A program made the position numbers and the translations under genes. Below, in pieces: positions 22,469 through 31,594 of a stretch of 64,000 nucleotides of DNA (its first letter is position 1; each line of letters begins with the position of its first letter). This stretch comes from Micromonospora craniellae. Its GTDB lineage: Bacteria > Actinomycetota > Actinomycetes > Mycobacteriales > Micromonosporaceae. The stretch covers positions 5,828,001-5,892,000 of the forward strand of contig NZ_CP061725.1 in NCBI RefSeq assembly GCF_014764405.1, given 5' to 3'. The notes below the pieces were generated by a model. That model saw nothing but the letters and a program-made list of their open reading frames with translations. It was not told the DNA's origin and made no database searches.

Positions 22469-24532
22469 ATGCGACCGAACCGCCCGGAGCGCGTGACCAG
22501 CCCCGATCCGACCGACGTCCACCCCGCCTGGCTGCCCCCGGCCGCGTTCCGCGCCGTCGGCTCCCGGCACGTTCTCGTGTACGGCGACGGCCCGCTCGTC
22601 GACACGGTGCTGCGCGAGGCCCGACTCGCCTGCGCCGCGTACGGCGGCACAGCCCGTCGCTGCGCCGACGGCCCCGCCGCACAACTCGTCCTCGCCCTGC
22701 GCGGCACGCCGGGAATCGCCGCCGTGGTGCGGACCGACCCGGCCGCCACCGGGGGGCTCGGCGACGAGGGGTACGCGGTCACCCGCCGCGACGAGGTCAC
22801 GGTGGTACTGGCCGACGAACCGGCGGGACTGCTCCACGGGCTGTTCCACGTCGTCCGGCTCGGTGAGTCGGCGTTCGGCGCACCCCATCCGGCGCGGGCG
22901 TACCGGCCGGTGATGCGGCGACGGATGCTCGACCACTGGGACAACGTCGACGTACACCCGGTGATGGGTCAGGTCGAACGCGGCTACAGCGGCGGGTCCA
23001 TCTTCTGGCGCGACGGCCGGGCACACCCGGACCGGGCCCGGGTGCGGGCGTACGCGCGGCTGCTGGCGGCGTGCGGGGTCAACGCGGTGTCGGTGAACAA
23101 CGTCAACGTGCACGCCACCGAGGCGCGGCTGCTCACCGACCGGCTCGACGACGTCGCCGAGATCGCCGACGACCTGCGTCCGTACGGCGTCCGGGTGCAC
23201 CTGTCGGTGAACTTCGCCGCGCCCGTGATGGTCGGCGGCCTGCCCACCGCCGACCCGCTCGACGAGAAGGTACGCCCCTGGTGGGCCGAGACCACCGCCC
23301 GGGTGTACGCGCGCATCCCGGACTTCGGCGGGTACCTGGTGAAGGCCGACTCGGAGGGGCAGCCCGGCCCGTTCAGCTACGGCCGGGACCACGCCGACGG
23401 GGCGAACCTGCTGGCCGAGGCGCTGGCGCCGTACGGGGGCGTGGTGCACTGGCGGGCCTTCGTCTACGACCACCGGCAGGACTGGCGGGACCGGTCCACC
23501 GATCGCGCCCGCGCCGCCCATGACCATTTCACCCCGCTCGACGGCCGCTTCCGGGACAACGTGGTCGTGCAGGTCAAGCACGGCCCGCTGGACTTCCAGA
23601 CCCGGGAGCCGGTGTCGCCGGTGATCGCGGCGATGCCCGGCACCCGGCTGGCGGTGGAGTTCCAGGTGATGCAGGAGTACACCGGCCAGCAGCGGCACGT
23701 CTGCTATCTGGCGCCCTGGTGGCACGAGGTGCTGCGGTTCACGCCGTGGGGCGACGGCGGGCCGACCGTCGCCGACGTGGCCGCCGACGGTGGCGGGCTG
23801 GCCGCCGTCTCCAACGTGGGCGACGATCCGTTCTGGACCGGTCACCCGCTGGCCCAGGCCAACCTGTACGCCTACGGGCGGCTCGCCTGGGACCCGCGCC
23901 TGCGTCCGGAGGACGTGCTCGACGAGTGGATCGACCTGACCTTCGACCCGGCCGCCAGCGCCGACCCCGACCTGCTGCGGCGGACGCTGCACGAGATCAT
24001 GGACGACTCGTGGCGCACCTACGAGCGGTACACCGCCCCGCTGGGGGTGGGCTTCATGGTGCGACCCGGGCACCACTACGGCCCGGACGTCGACGGGTAC
24101 GAGTACACCCCCTGGGGCACCTACCACTTCGCCGACCGGGACGGGGTGGGCGTGGACCGGACCCGGGCCACCGGCACCGGCTTCACCGGCCAGTATCCGC
24201 CGCCCTGGTCCCGGGTGTACGAGTCGCCGGAGCGGTGCCCCGACGAGCTGCTGCTCTTCTTCCACCACGTCCGCTACGACCATGTGCTGCACAGCGGCAG
24301 CACGGTCGTGCAGCACATCTACGACACGCACTTCGCCGGGGTGGCGCAGGTGACGGCGATGAGCGATCGCTGGGCGACGCTGGCCGGGCTGGTCGACCCG
24401 GCGGTGCACGCCCGGGTGAGCGAGCGCCTGGCCGAGCAGCGGCGCAGCGCGCAGGAGTGGTGCGATCAGGTCAACGCCTACTTCCACCGTAAGTCCGGGG
24501 TGCCGGACGCGTACGGTCGCTCGCTGTACTGA
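22469..24532 (+). CDS. aguA: Alpha-glucuronidase, GH67
   Basis: A 687-residue intracellular enzyme (no signal peptide) that removes (4-O-methyl)glucuronic acid from the non-reducing end of aldouronic acids from xylan. GH67 features: an N-terminal domain, then the barrel with MRRRMLDHWDNVDVHPVMGQVERGYSGGSIFW, GVNAVSVNNVNVH, GYLVKADSEGQPGPFSYGRDHADG and MQEYTGQQRH, which holds part of the catalytic acid set. The C-terminal helical domain ends with DHVLHSGSTVVQHIYD. The ATG at 22469 fits a leaderless transcript. Its function matches the xylo-oligosaccharide importer and xylosidases encoded downstream. Confidence 0.93.
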   Translation: MRPNRPERVTSPDPTDVHPAWLPPAAFRAVGSRHVLVYGDGPLVDTVLREARLACAAYGGTARRCADGPAAQLVLALRGTPGIAAVVRTDPAATGGLGDEGYAVTRRDEVTVVLADEPAGLLHGLFHVVRLGESAFGAPHPARAYRPVMRRRMLDHWDNVDVHPVMGQVERGYSGGSIFWRDGRAHPDRARVRAYARLLAACGVNAVSVNNVNVHATEARLLTDRLDDVAEIADDLRPYGVRVHLSVNFAAPVMVGGLPTADPLDEKVRPWWAETTARVYARIPDFGGYLVKADSEGQPGPFSYGRDHADGANLLAEALAPYGGVVHWRAFVYDHRQDWRDRSTDRARAAHDHFTPLDGRFRDNVVVQVKHGPLDFQTREPVSPVIAAMPGTRLAVEFQVMQEYTGQQRHVCYLAPWWHEVLRFTPWGDGGPTVADVAADGGGLAAVSNVGDDPFWTGHPLAQANLYAYGRLAWDPRLRPEDVLDEWIDLTFDPAASADPDLLRRTLHEIMDDSWRTYERYTAPLGVGFMVRPGHHYGPDVDGYEYTPWGTYHFADRDGVGVDRTRATGTGFTGQYPPPWSRVYESPERCPDELLLFFHHVRYDHVLHSGSTVVQHIYDTHFAGVAQVTAMSDRWATLAGLVDPAVHARVSERLAEQRRSAQEWCDQVNAYFHRKSGVPDAYGRSLY

Positions 24533-24639
24533 GGCCCGGTGGGCCGGTGGGTGACTGCGGGGTTGACCGACTCCGGTAGCGTGTCGGCGGTCTGTCTGGG
24601 GGAGGCTCCCAGAGCTGTCCAGGGAAATGGGGCTGTCCG

Positions 24640-25479
24640 TTGTCACTGTCCAAGAGGGTCGCCGTCGTGGCGGTCTCCGCACTCACGGCCTTCGCGATGA
24701 CCGCCTGCGGCGGCTCGTCGTCCGGCTCGTCCGACTCGGGTGCCGCGGCGCAGCCGAACGTGCTGGAGCAGCTCGCCAAGGACCTCAAGGGGTCGTTGCA
24801 GAAGGCCATGGAGAAGACCGAGTCCAGCGACTCGGTGACCATGTCGATGCAGGGCACGGCGGCCGGCGAGAAGATCACCGCGCAGGGCGTCATCGACCTG
24901 CGTGACCCGATCAAGGTCGAGATGACGACCACCGGTCCGGACGGCACCCCGACGACCGTCCGGATGATCGAGACCGCAGTGTACGTCGAGGTCCCGGAGG
25001 CCGACCGCGCCAGCATGGGCGGCAAGCGCTGGCTCAAGATCGACGTGGGTGCCGCGGGCGCGCAGGCCGGCATGGACTTCACCAAGCAGCTTGAGGACGT
25101 CGACCCGACCAAGCAGGTCAAGGCGCTGCTCGCCAGCGAGAACGTCACGGTCGTGGGCGAGGAGAAGGTGAACGGGGTGGACACCGTCCACTACACCGTG
25201 ACCCAGCCGATTGCGGAGTACCTGCAGCAGATCGACGCCGAGTTGCGTAAGGGCGTCGAGCAGGAGATGGCCAAGCAGGGCGTCAAGGAGGTCAAGACCG
25301 ACCTCTGGGTCGACGAGCAGTACCAGCCCCGCCGGGCCAAGGTCGTCACCGGTGACCTCGGTGACATCACCGTCGACTACACCGACTACGGCAAGCCGGT
25401 GAACATCGAGACCCCGCCGGCGGCGGAGACCACCGACTTCGCCGAGATGATGAAGGGCCTCGGGGACCTGACCTCCTGA
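24640..25479 (+). CDS. LppX/LprG-like lipoprotein
   Basis: A 279-residue lipoprotein: signal peptide SKRVAVVAVSALTAFAMTAC (lipobox MTAC, Cys about 23), a Ser/Gly spacer, then an alpha/beta fold (about 45-260). Features include SSDSVTMSMQGTAAG, VEMTTTGPDGTPTTVRMIETAVYVEVP, KRWLKID and VNGVDTVHYTVTQP. This pattern is that of the LppX_LprAFG family, which in mycobacteria binds lipids between membrane and outer layers; substrate here unknown. The start is taken as TTG because no ATG or GTG lies in frame before the signal peptide. Confidence 0.65.
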   Translation: MSLSKRVAVVAVSALTAFAMTACGGSSSGSSDSGAAAQPNVLEQLAKDLKGSLQKAMEKTESSDSVTMSMQGTAAGEKITAQGVIDLRDPIKVEMTTTGPDGTPTTVRMIETAVYVEVPEADRASMGGKRWLKIDVGAAGAQAGMDFTKQLEDVDPTKQVKALLASENVTVVGEEKVNGVDTVHYTVTQPIAEYLQQIDAELRKGVEQEMAKQGVKEVKTDLWVDEQYQPRRAKVVTGDLGDITVDYTDYGKPVNIETPPAAETTDFAEMMKGLGDLTS

Positions 25480-25517
25480 CCCGGAACCGGCACGACTGCC
25501 CGGTCGATGAGTACTCC

Positions 25518-26033
25518 TCACCGGCCGGGCAGCGCCGTCTCCGCCGGAAGGTCCAGGTACGCGGCGAGTCGCGCCGCGCCGGTGAGCAGGTGCCTGCCGC
25601 GTACGGTGAGCCGCTCCCGCCAGCCGTGCAGCGACGCGGCGAGCGGTGCGGCGCCCCCGGCGGCGCGTACCCGGCGGAGCACGTCGGCGATGTGGTCGAG
25701 CCGGTATCCACCGCGCCGCAGCAGATGGGCGAGTTCGGCGTCCCGCACGTCGTCGGGGGAGTAGACGCGGTAGCGGGTCGCCAGGTCACGGCCCGGCCCC
25801 AGCACCCCGGCCCGTTCCCACTTGCGCAGGGTCGCCGGGCGTACGCCGAGCCGGTGCGCCAGGGCACCGATCGGCACCCCCGCGCGGCGGCGCGGTTCGG
25901 GCGCGGCCCCGGTGAGGACCGCCACCGCCGTCTCGACCGCGTCCAGGGTCTCCCGGTCGCGGCGCAGCAGGGCGTGCCCCTCGTCGATCACCCGCAACGC
26001 CGTGTCGATGTCGCCCCGGTGCACGGCGCGCAT
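25518..26033 (-). CDS. MerR-family transcriptional regulator, possibly 5'-truncated
   Basis: A 171-residue frame with a complete MerR winged-helix (about 54-120: VPIGALAHRLGVRPATLRKWERAGVLGPGRD...RVYSPDDVRDAELAHLLRRGGYRLDHIADVLRRV) and a short C-terminal helix. Before it lies an acidic helical segment (about 1-45, DTALRVIDEGHALLRRDRETLDAVETAVAVL). The same frame stays open about 60 nt upstream without a start codon (DERPGHGHAASGEI), and no ribosome-binding site precedes the ATG at 26033. The N-terminus may have been lost where the next remnant begins. Ligand unknown. Confidence 0.6.
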   Translation of the reverse strand: MRAVHRGDIDTALRVIDEGHALLRRDRETLDAVETAVAVLTGAAPEPRRRAGVPIGALAHRLGVRPATLRKWERAGVLGPGRDLATRYRVYSPDDVRDAELAHLLRRGGYRLDHIADVLRRVRAAGGAAPLAASLHGWRERLTVRGRHLLTGAARLAAYLDLPAETALPGR

Positions 26034-26091
26034 GATCTCGCCGCTCGCCGCGTGGCCGTGCCCCGGACGTTCATCGTGCCATCCAGCTGGA

Positions 26092-26656
26092 AAGTCTCAA
26101 CGTGAGATCACCGGTGCCCCGAGTGCCCGCACCTTCCTGCTGCGCGTCTGCGAGCTCCTGGGTCAGGACCGGACGGCCGAGATCGACGCCCTGGTGGGGG
26201 ACGAGGCCCGGTGGAGCGACCAGGCGGCGATCTGGGAACCGGGGCGATCGGTCGGCGACACGCCCGAGGCGCACCGCCTGCGGGTGCTCGCCGACGACCT
26301 GCTGACCGAGCTGTACCTGCACGCTCCCCGGCGGCGCGACGGCTGGCGGGCGGCGTACGCGCAGGCCACGTCTGCGGTCGCGGTGCTGCGCTACCACGCG
26401 GCGGCCGCCGCGCCGCTGGGCCGGGAGGAACGCTTCGCCCGACTGGTGGCGGTCCGGGACGCGCTGATGGCGGAGAACCTGCTCGCGGCGCGAGTACGAC
26501 TTCGCCCGGCTGGACACCGTGCTGCCGCACCCTGCGTACGGCCGGCAGGGCTTCGCCAGCATCGTCATGCCCGGCCCGCAGATGCTGCCCGAGATCGACC
26601 GGCTGCTGGCGATCGCCCACGCCCGCGCCGCCGCCCGTACGCAGCGCCCGCAGTGA
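26092..26656 (+). pseudogene. Remnant: unidentified actinobacterial protein fragment joined out of frame to a DUF6194-like C-terminus
   Basis: From 26092 one frame shows coding composition with no start codon (SARTFLLRVCELLGQDRTAEID...DALMAENLLAA, to about 26490). At 26489 the signal passes to another frame, REYDFARLDTVLPHPAYGRQ...DRLLAIAHARAAAR, ending at TGA 26656. The second piece resembles the C-terminus of DUF6194 proteins (V-L-P-H-P-x-Y-G, then a final helix LL-x-x-AH-x-x-A). The first piece is unrecognised. Two partial genes fused with a frame change point to a deletion. An interspersed repeat follows within 5 bp. Confidence 0.55.
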
Positions 26657-26660
26657 GGTG

Positions 26661-26713
26661 TTAGCAGGGGACCCCTGCTATGCACGAGACGTTAGGAAGG
26701 GCCCCTTCCTTAC
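26661..26713. repeat. Interspersed inverted repeat, family A, copy 1
   Basis: TTAGCAGGGGACCCCTGCTA followed by a short spacer and TTAGGAAGGGCCCCTTCC. It shares the GGGG(T/A/C)CCC arms, the TAGCAGGGG segment and the GCACGAG-type loop with the copies at 39049 and 63417. Its left part supplies the last codons and stop of the DUF624 gene. Confidence 0.75.
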
Positions 26714-27397
26714 ACTTCGTACGAACTCCTCTCGGACCATGTCGGTCATCGGTGCGGCGCCGCGTACCAGCGCCAGCGCCAGCAGCGAACCCAGCGCCGC
26801 CGTCGCCGCCTCCGACGCGACCAGCGTCAGCGCCGTCGCCGCGACCAGCAGCAACGTGGTACCGACCGCCACCACCGGGGTACGCAGCACGAAGTAGCCG
26901 GCCAGCCGCAGCACGTCCCGCAGCCGGAAGGCGAACAGCGAGGTGATGACCAGCGCGTGGAGCCCGACCACGGCGACGCCGACGCCGACCGTGACCAGCG
27001 GCACCACCCACCAGCCGGGGACCCCGGCCGCCGACAGGTTGGCCAGGTTGACCGCGATGACGGTCAGCCACACCAGCGTCGGCGCCCAGACCAGCAGCGC
27101 ACCGACCAGGTTCGCCCGGTAGCCGCGCCAGAACAGCCGCCACGGGTGCAGGTCGGTCAGGTCGAGGCGTTGGTGGTGCAGCGTGTACAGCGCGGCGGAC
27201 AGCGCCGGGCCGAGCGGTACCGCGCAGAGCGCGACCAGCGGCAGGTTGCTCGGGTGGCGTTCCAGCGCGAACAGGGCGACCAGCCCGGGCGCGGCGCAGA
27301 CCAGCAGCAGCACCTCGACCACCAGCAGCGTGTAGATCAGCGCCGCGCCCCGCGACAGCGGCCCGTCGCCGAACTCCCGCCGCGCGACGGCGCTCAC
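26678..27397 (-). CDS. DUF624 (YesL-like) membrane protein of the xylan locus
   Basis: A 239-residue membrane protein with about six helices (ALIYTLLVVEVLLLVCAAPGL, LVALCAVPLGPALSAALYTL, LVGALLVWAPTLVWLTVIAV, VVPLVTVGVGVAVVGLHALV and two more). The DUF624 pattern GPAL-x-A-x-Y-T and the W-R-x-F-W-R-x-Y-R-x-N segment are present. The family accompanies LplB/LplC sugar importers in several bacteria; its job is not established. The GTG start overlaps the GH39 stop by 4 bp. The last residues (RKGPFLTSRA) are encoded by the family-A repeat, so the original C-terminus was altered. Confidence 0.78.
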   Translation of the reverse strand: MSAVARREFGDGPLSRGAALIYTLLVVEVLLLVCAAPGLVALFALERHPSNLPLVALCAVPLGPALSAALYTLHHQRLDLTDLHPWRLFWRGYRANLVGALLVWAPTLVWLTVIAVNLANLSAAGVPGWWVVPLVTVGVGVAVVGLHALVITSLFAFRLRDVLRLAGYFVLRTPVVAVGTTLLLVAATALTLVASEAATAALGSLLALALVRGAAPMTDMVREEFVRSVRKGPFLTSRA

Positions 27398-28908
27398 GGG
27401 CGCTCCTGGCCGAGCAGGCGGCCCTCGTCCCACCAGGGCGGGGTGTGGTCGACGACGGGGGTGACCTCGGCCAGGGTCACCTCGTGCCGGGACAGGTGCA
27501 GGTCCAGATCGACCCGGCCGGCGACCACCGGCAGCGCCGCGTGCCGCCGGGCCGGTTCGGCGGCCTCCCGCAGCAGGTCGAGCTGGCGGGTGGTCGGCGA
27601 CGGCGGACGGCCCAGCTCGCACCACGCCCGCCAGGCGTTGCCCGCCTCCTCGCTGACCGAGGAGCGCAGCAGGAAGGCGGTGGGCGCGGACGCGACGGGC
27701 AGCGAGAGTCGTACGGTGTGCCGGTCGATCGGGTCACGGCCGGTCACGTCGACCGGTGCCCAGGCGAGGACGGCCAGCCGCCCGGTGTCGTCCCGGGTGA
27801 CCACGTGGTCCGGGCCGTGCGCGAGCACCTGGCCGCCGAGGCGGCTCATGAACGCGTACAGGTGGTAGGTGGGTTTCTTGATCTGGCGGTGGGTGAGCAG
27901 GCCGAAGCCGCCGTGGAACAGTGAGGTCGGGACGCCCTGCTCCTCGAACACGTCGCTGAACGTCCAGTACGCGAAGGAGTCGACCAGGTCGCCGCCGCCG
28001 GCCAGCACCGGGGCGAGGTAGGCGGCGTGGAAGGCGGTGTCGTGGATCGGGTTGTCCGGCCGGTACGACGAGTTGAACTCGGTGACGTGCACCGGCAGGT
28101 CGGCCAGCGGGGTGCCGGCGAGCTGACGGCGCGGCGCGGCGAACTGTTCCAGCAGCCGGCCCGCCGGGGCCAACGTCTGGTGCACGCCGAACGGCACGTG
28201 CTGGGCCGGACCGGAGGTGTACGCGTGCCGGCTGACGAAGTCGATCGGCACCGCGCGGTCGGTGACGTACTCGGCGAACCGGGGCAGCCAGCCGTCGTCC
28301 GCGCCGGGGGAGAGCGCCGGCCCACCCACCTGGAGATCGGCGTCCACCTCCTTGACCACGTGCGCGGTCACCTCGTACAGCCGGTGGTAGGCGTCGGCGT
28401 CCGCGCCCTGCCAGAAGTCGGGGAGGTCGGGTTCGTTCCACACCTCGATCGGCCAGCCGCGCACCTCCGCCAGCCCGTACCGGTCGACCAGGTGCGCGAC
28501 GGTGGCCCGGACCAGGTCGGCCCACTCGGTGTGCGAGCGGGGCGGGGTGACGTTGCCGCGCCACCAGAACACCGTCTGGTCGCCGCTGGCCAGCGCGGTG
28601 GGCATGAACCCCAGCTCCACGAAGGGCCGGACACCCGACTCCAGGTACGCGTCGACGACCTGGTCGACGTAGCCGAAGGCGTGCCGCACCCGCCGCTCGC
28701 CCCGGTGCTGGTACGGGTGGTACACGCCGACGCCGTCGCTGAGCAGGCCGTGGCCACGGATGTGCCGGAACCCGATGTCGCGCTGCACGAGCGCCAGCGA
28801 GTCCTGGTAGTCACGCCGCAGGGCCAACTCGAACCGGCCGGTGCCGACGGCGAACCGCCATGCCTCGGATAGCCGGCCGCGGGGGTGTTCGGCAACGGTG
28901 ATGCGCAT
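27394..28908 (-). CDS. Beta-xylosidase-type glycoside hydrolase, GH39
   Basis: A 504-residue intracellular GH39 (no signal peptide). The (beta/alpha)8 barrel holds the acid/base in PIEVWNEPDLPDFWQG and the nucleophile in PVHVTEFNSSYR; FRHIRGHGLLSDGVGVY near the start and SFAYWTFSDVFEE are also typical. A beta-sandwich tail follows (about 380-504). It would split xylo-oligosaccharides imported by the adjacent ABC transporter. The start at 28908 follows ACGAGGACGAGG; longer in-frame starts are less likely. The stop overlaps the DUF624 start. Confidence 0.88.
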   Translation of the reverse strand: MRITVAEHPRGRLSEAWRFAVGTGRFELALRRDYQDSLALVQRDIGFRHIRGHGLLSDGVGVYHPYQHRGERRVRHAFGYVDQVVDAYLESGVRPFVELGFMPTALASGDQTVFWWRGNVTPPRSHTEWADLVRATVAHLVDRYGLAEVRGWPIEVWNEPDLPDFWQGADADAYHRLYEVTAHVVKEVDADLQVGGPALSPGADDGWLPRFAEYVTDRAVPIDFVSRHAYTSGPAQHVPFGVHQTLAPAGRLLEQFAAPRRQLAGTPLADLPVHVTEFNSSYRPDNPIHDTAFHAAYLAPVLAGGGDLVDSFAYWTFSDVFEEQGVPTSLFHGGFGLLTHRQIKKPTYHLYAFMSRLGGQVLAHGPDHVVTRDDTGRLAVLAWAPVDVTGRDPIDRHTVRLSLPVASAPTAFLLRSSVSEEAGNAWRAWCELGRPPSPTTRQLDLLREAAEPARRHAALPVVAGRVDLDLHLSRHEVTLAEVTPVVDHTPPWWDEGRLLGQERP

Positions 28909-28984
28909 CCTCGTCCTCGTGCTCGCGGGCGGGCGGGGGATGGGCCGGTCCGGTCGCACCGACACGACCGGACCGGCGAGACGG

Positions 28985-30625
28985 TCAGCCGTTCGCCTCC
29001 TTGTAGCGCTCGTACGCCTTGTTCGCCATCTCCACGTACGCGTCCATGTTCTTGCTCCTGAGCTCCGCCAGGTAGGCGTCCCACTGGCCGAGGTCCCGCT
29101 GGCCGAGGACGAACTGGAGGCTGGCCTGGTAGACGTGGTCGCGCAGCGGGGTCTCCCAGAGCGACACCTGCTCGCGTTCCTCGTCGTTGAGCGGGTACGG
29201 CGGCGGCGGTGTCTTCGGCGTGCGGGCGTTCATCACCTGCTGGAACTCCTGCTCCTCGGGGGAGAAGAACGCCTGGACCAGCTCGGGCTTGCCACCGTAG
29301 GCGAACACGCCGTTGTAGAAGCCGAAGTCCTTCTGGAGGTGCTTGGGCGCGTTCGGGTTGAGGCCGATGACGTTGACCTCGGGCGCCAGGGTGGGCTTGC
29401 CGGAGGCGTCCTTGACGAAGGTGGTGCCCTCCACGCCCCACTTGGCGAACTCCTGGCCGGCGTCGGAGTACCAGAGCCAGTCGACGAACTGCATCATGGC
29501 CACGAAGTTCTTGCTGTCCCGCGCCTTCGACGAGATCATCATCCCGTTCTCCAGGCGGCTGGACGGGTTGATCTCACCGGCCGGTCCGACCGGCAGCGGG
29601 ATCTTGGCGATCTTGGCCTTCGGGTTGGTCGCCGCCAGGTCCGGCCGGTAGTCGTTCACCACGGCCTGGGCGTTCGCGCTGATCACGAAGGACCTGCCGT
29701 TGGCGAGCTTTTGCCGGGCGGCGTCGTCGGTCTGGGTGAAGCTCTCCGGGTCGAGCAGCTTCTCGGCGACCAGCTTGTTGAGGTACTGCAACACCTGCTT
29801 GTACTGCTCGGTGGCGCCGGTGTACTCGAACTTCTGCGCCTGCGCGTTCCAGCTCATGTGCTGGAAGTTCCAGCCGGCGCCTTCCAGCCCATGCGAGACG
29901 GCCAGCAGGTTGAACAGGTTGCCGGCCGGGTTGGGCTGGCTCCACCGGTCGGAGAACGGGTAGACGTCCGGGTACGCGGCCTTCATCGCCTTGAGCACGG
30001 TGTACAGCTCGTCCCAGGTCTTCGGGACGGCCAGGTTCAGCTCGTCGAGGATGTCGGTCCGGATCGCCAGCGAGTATTCGTGCCAGGGCTTCTTGTGCAG
30101 GCCGGGCAGCAGATAGAACTTGCCGTCCTGCTGGCGGAGCGTGTCGATCTCAGGCTTGAGATTCCACTTCTCGATCTTCTCCTTGAGGTTCGGCATCAGA
30201 TCGAGGTGGTCGCTGACCGGCAGGATCGCCCCGGAGGAGACGAACGTGTTCACGTCCGGCGGGTACGTCTTGGGAATCAGCAGCGGCGCGTCACCGGCGC
30301 CGATCAGCAGGCTGCGCTTCTGGTTGTAGTCGCTCAGCGGCACCGCGACGGGATCCAGCGTGATGTTGGTCCGGGACTTCAGTTCCGACCAGAACAGCCA
30401 GTCGTTCTTCAGCGGGTAGTTCGGGTGGTTGTTGTAGAGGACGGAGAAGGAGATCGGCTCGGTGGCCTTGAACTGCGTACCGACGGCGTAGTTCTCCATC
30501 GCGCCGGCCCGGTTCTCCGACAGGTCCTGGTTCTCGGACGGGTCGTCACCACAGGCGACGAGGCTGGCGGCGGTGAGCAGGGCGGCAGCGGCTGTCGCCA
30601 CCTGTCGCCACGGTCTGCGGAGCAT
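28985..30625 (-). CDS. Extracellular solute-binding lipoprotein for xylan-derived oligosaccharides (LplA-type)
   Basis: A 546-residue family-1 sugar-binding protein, larger than the common 420-450 size, as in the LplA/YtcQ and aldotetraouronic-acid receptor group. Signal peptide MLRRPWRQVATAAAALLTAASLVAC with lipobox (Cys25). Landmarks are ISFSVLYNNHPNYPLKNDWLFW, LRQQDGKFYLLPGL, KTWDELYTVLKAMKAAYPDVYPFSD, and near the end DEEREQVSLWETPLRDHVYQ and VLGQRDLGQWDAYLAEL. Anchored outside, it captures oligosaccharides for the two permeases encoded just upstream. No ATPase gene is present, so a shared MsiK-like ATPase is probable. Confidence 0.9.
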   Translation of the reverse strand: MLRRPWRQVATAAAALLTAASLVACGDDPSENQDLSENRAGAMENYAVGTQFKATEPISFSVLYNNHPNYPLKNDWLFWSELKSRTNITLDPVAVPLSDYNQKRSLLIGAGDAPLLIPKTYPPDVNTFVSSGAILPVSDHLDLMPNLKEKIEKWNLKPEIDTLRQQDGKFYLLPGLHKKPWHEYSLAIRTDILDELNLAVPKTWDELYTVLKAMKAAYPDVYPFSDRWSQPNPAGNLFNLLAVSHGLEGAGWNFQHMSWNAQAQKFEYTGATEQYKQVLQYLNKLVAEKLLDPESFTQTDDAARQKLANGRSFVISANAQAVVNDYRPDLAATNPKAKIAKIPLPVGPAGEINPSSRLENGMMISSKARDSKNFVAMMQFVDWLWYSDAGQEFAKWGVEGTTFVKDASGKPTLAPEVNVIGLNPNAPKHLQKDFGFYNGVFAYGGKPELVQAFFSPEEQEFQQVMNARTPKTPPPPYPLNDEEREQVSLWETPLRDHVYQASLQFVLGQRDLGQWDAYLAELRSKNMDAYVEMANKAYERYKEANG

Positions 30626-30670
30626 GGCGGTCCTTTCGATGTGGTGGTGGGAGCGGGGTGAACACGCTGG

Positions 30671-31594
30671 TCAGCCCTTGACCGCGCCGAGCATGATGCC
30701 CCGGACGAAGTACCGCTGGACGAAGGGATAGACCAGGAGGATGGGCAGGGTGGTGAGCACGATGGTCACGGACTTGAGGGTCGCCTCGGCCTGCACCTCG
30801 TTGGCCTCGGCGATCGCGCCGACGTTCTCCGCGCCGGTGGCACCGGCGATCAGGTTGCGCAGGTACACGGTCACCGGCCACAACTCCTGCCGGTCCATGT
30901 AGAGGAAGGCGGCGAACCACGAGTTCCAGAAGGCCACCGCGTAGAACAGCACCATGGTGGCGACGATGGCCTTCGACAGCGGGAGCACGATCCGCAGCAG
31001 GATGCCGTACGTGTTCAGCCCGTCGACGGCGGCGGCCTCCTCCAACTCGGTCGGCAGGCTCTCGAAGAACGCCTTCATCACCAGCAGGTTGAACACGTTG
31101 ATCGCGTTGGGCAGTGCGATGGCCCAGACGCTGTTCTTCAGGCCGAGGCTGGTGACCAGCACGTAGTTGGGGATCAGGCCGCCGGAGAAGAACATGGTGA
31201 ACACCGCGATGCCGACCAGTGCCCCGCGTCCCTTGAGGTCCTTCTTGGACAGCACGTACGCGTAGCAGGTGGTGAGCACGATCGAGATCAGCGTCGCGGT
31301 CACCGTGTAGACGAGGGTGTTGCGGTAGTTCGTCCAGAACAGCGAGTCGGACAACACCAGCCGGTACGTGTCGACGGTGAACCCGCGCGGCACCAGGTCC
31401 ACCTCGCCCGCGATGATGTACGCCTCGGTGCTCAGCGAGCGGGCCACGATGTTGACGAACGGGTAGAGCGTCACCAGGACGACCAGCGTCAGCACGACGG
31501 CGTTGGCCACCTGGAACGCCCGGTACCCCCGGGTCTGCCGGATGCCCCTGCCTCGACGGGGACGCGGCCGGGCGGCGGTGGACTCGACGGTCAC
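30671..31594 (-). CDS. ABC sugar permease, LplC/YtcP type
   Basis: A 307-residue inner-membrane permease with six helices; the EAA loop for the ATPase reads LEEAAAVDGLNTYGILLRIVLPLSKAI. The first helix (FQVANAVVLTLVVLVTLYPFVNIVARSLS) and the C-terminal YPFVQRYFVRGIMLGAVKG are hallmarks of the LplC/YtcP group. The GTG at 31594 overlaps the LplB-type stop by GTGA (an equally possible GTG lies one codon earlier). Confidence 0.92.
   Translation of the reverse strand: MTVESTAARPRPRRGRGIRQTRGYRAFQVANAVVLTLVVLVTLYPFVNIVARSLSTEAYIIAGEVDLVPRGFTVDTYRLVLSDSLFWTNYRNTLVYTVTATLISIVLTTCYAYVLSKKDLKGRGALVGIAVFTMFFSGGLIPNYVLVTSLGLKNSVWAIALPNAINVFNLLVMKAFFESLPTELEEAAAVDGLNTYGILLRIVLPLSKAIVATMVLFYAVAFWNSWFAAFLYMDRQELWPVTVYLRNLIAGATGAENVGAIAEANEVQAEATLKSVTIVLTTLPILLVYPFVQRYFVRGIMLGAVKG

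Noticed and set aside
22331..24682. 783-codon open frame antisense to GH67
   Set aside because: High-GC coding sequence creates long antisense frames; the GH67 frame has all the motifs and codon bias.
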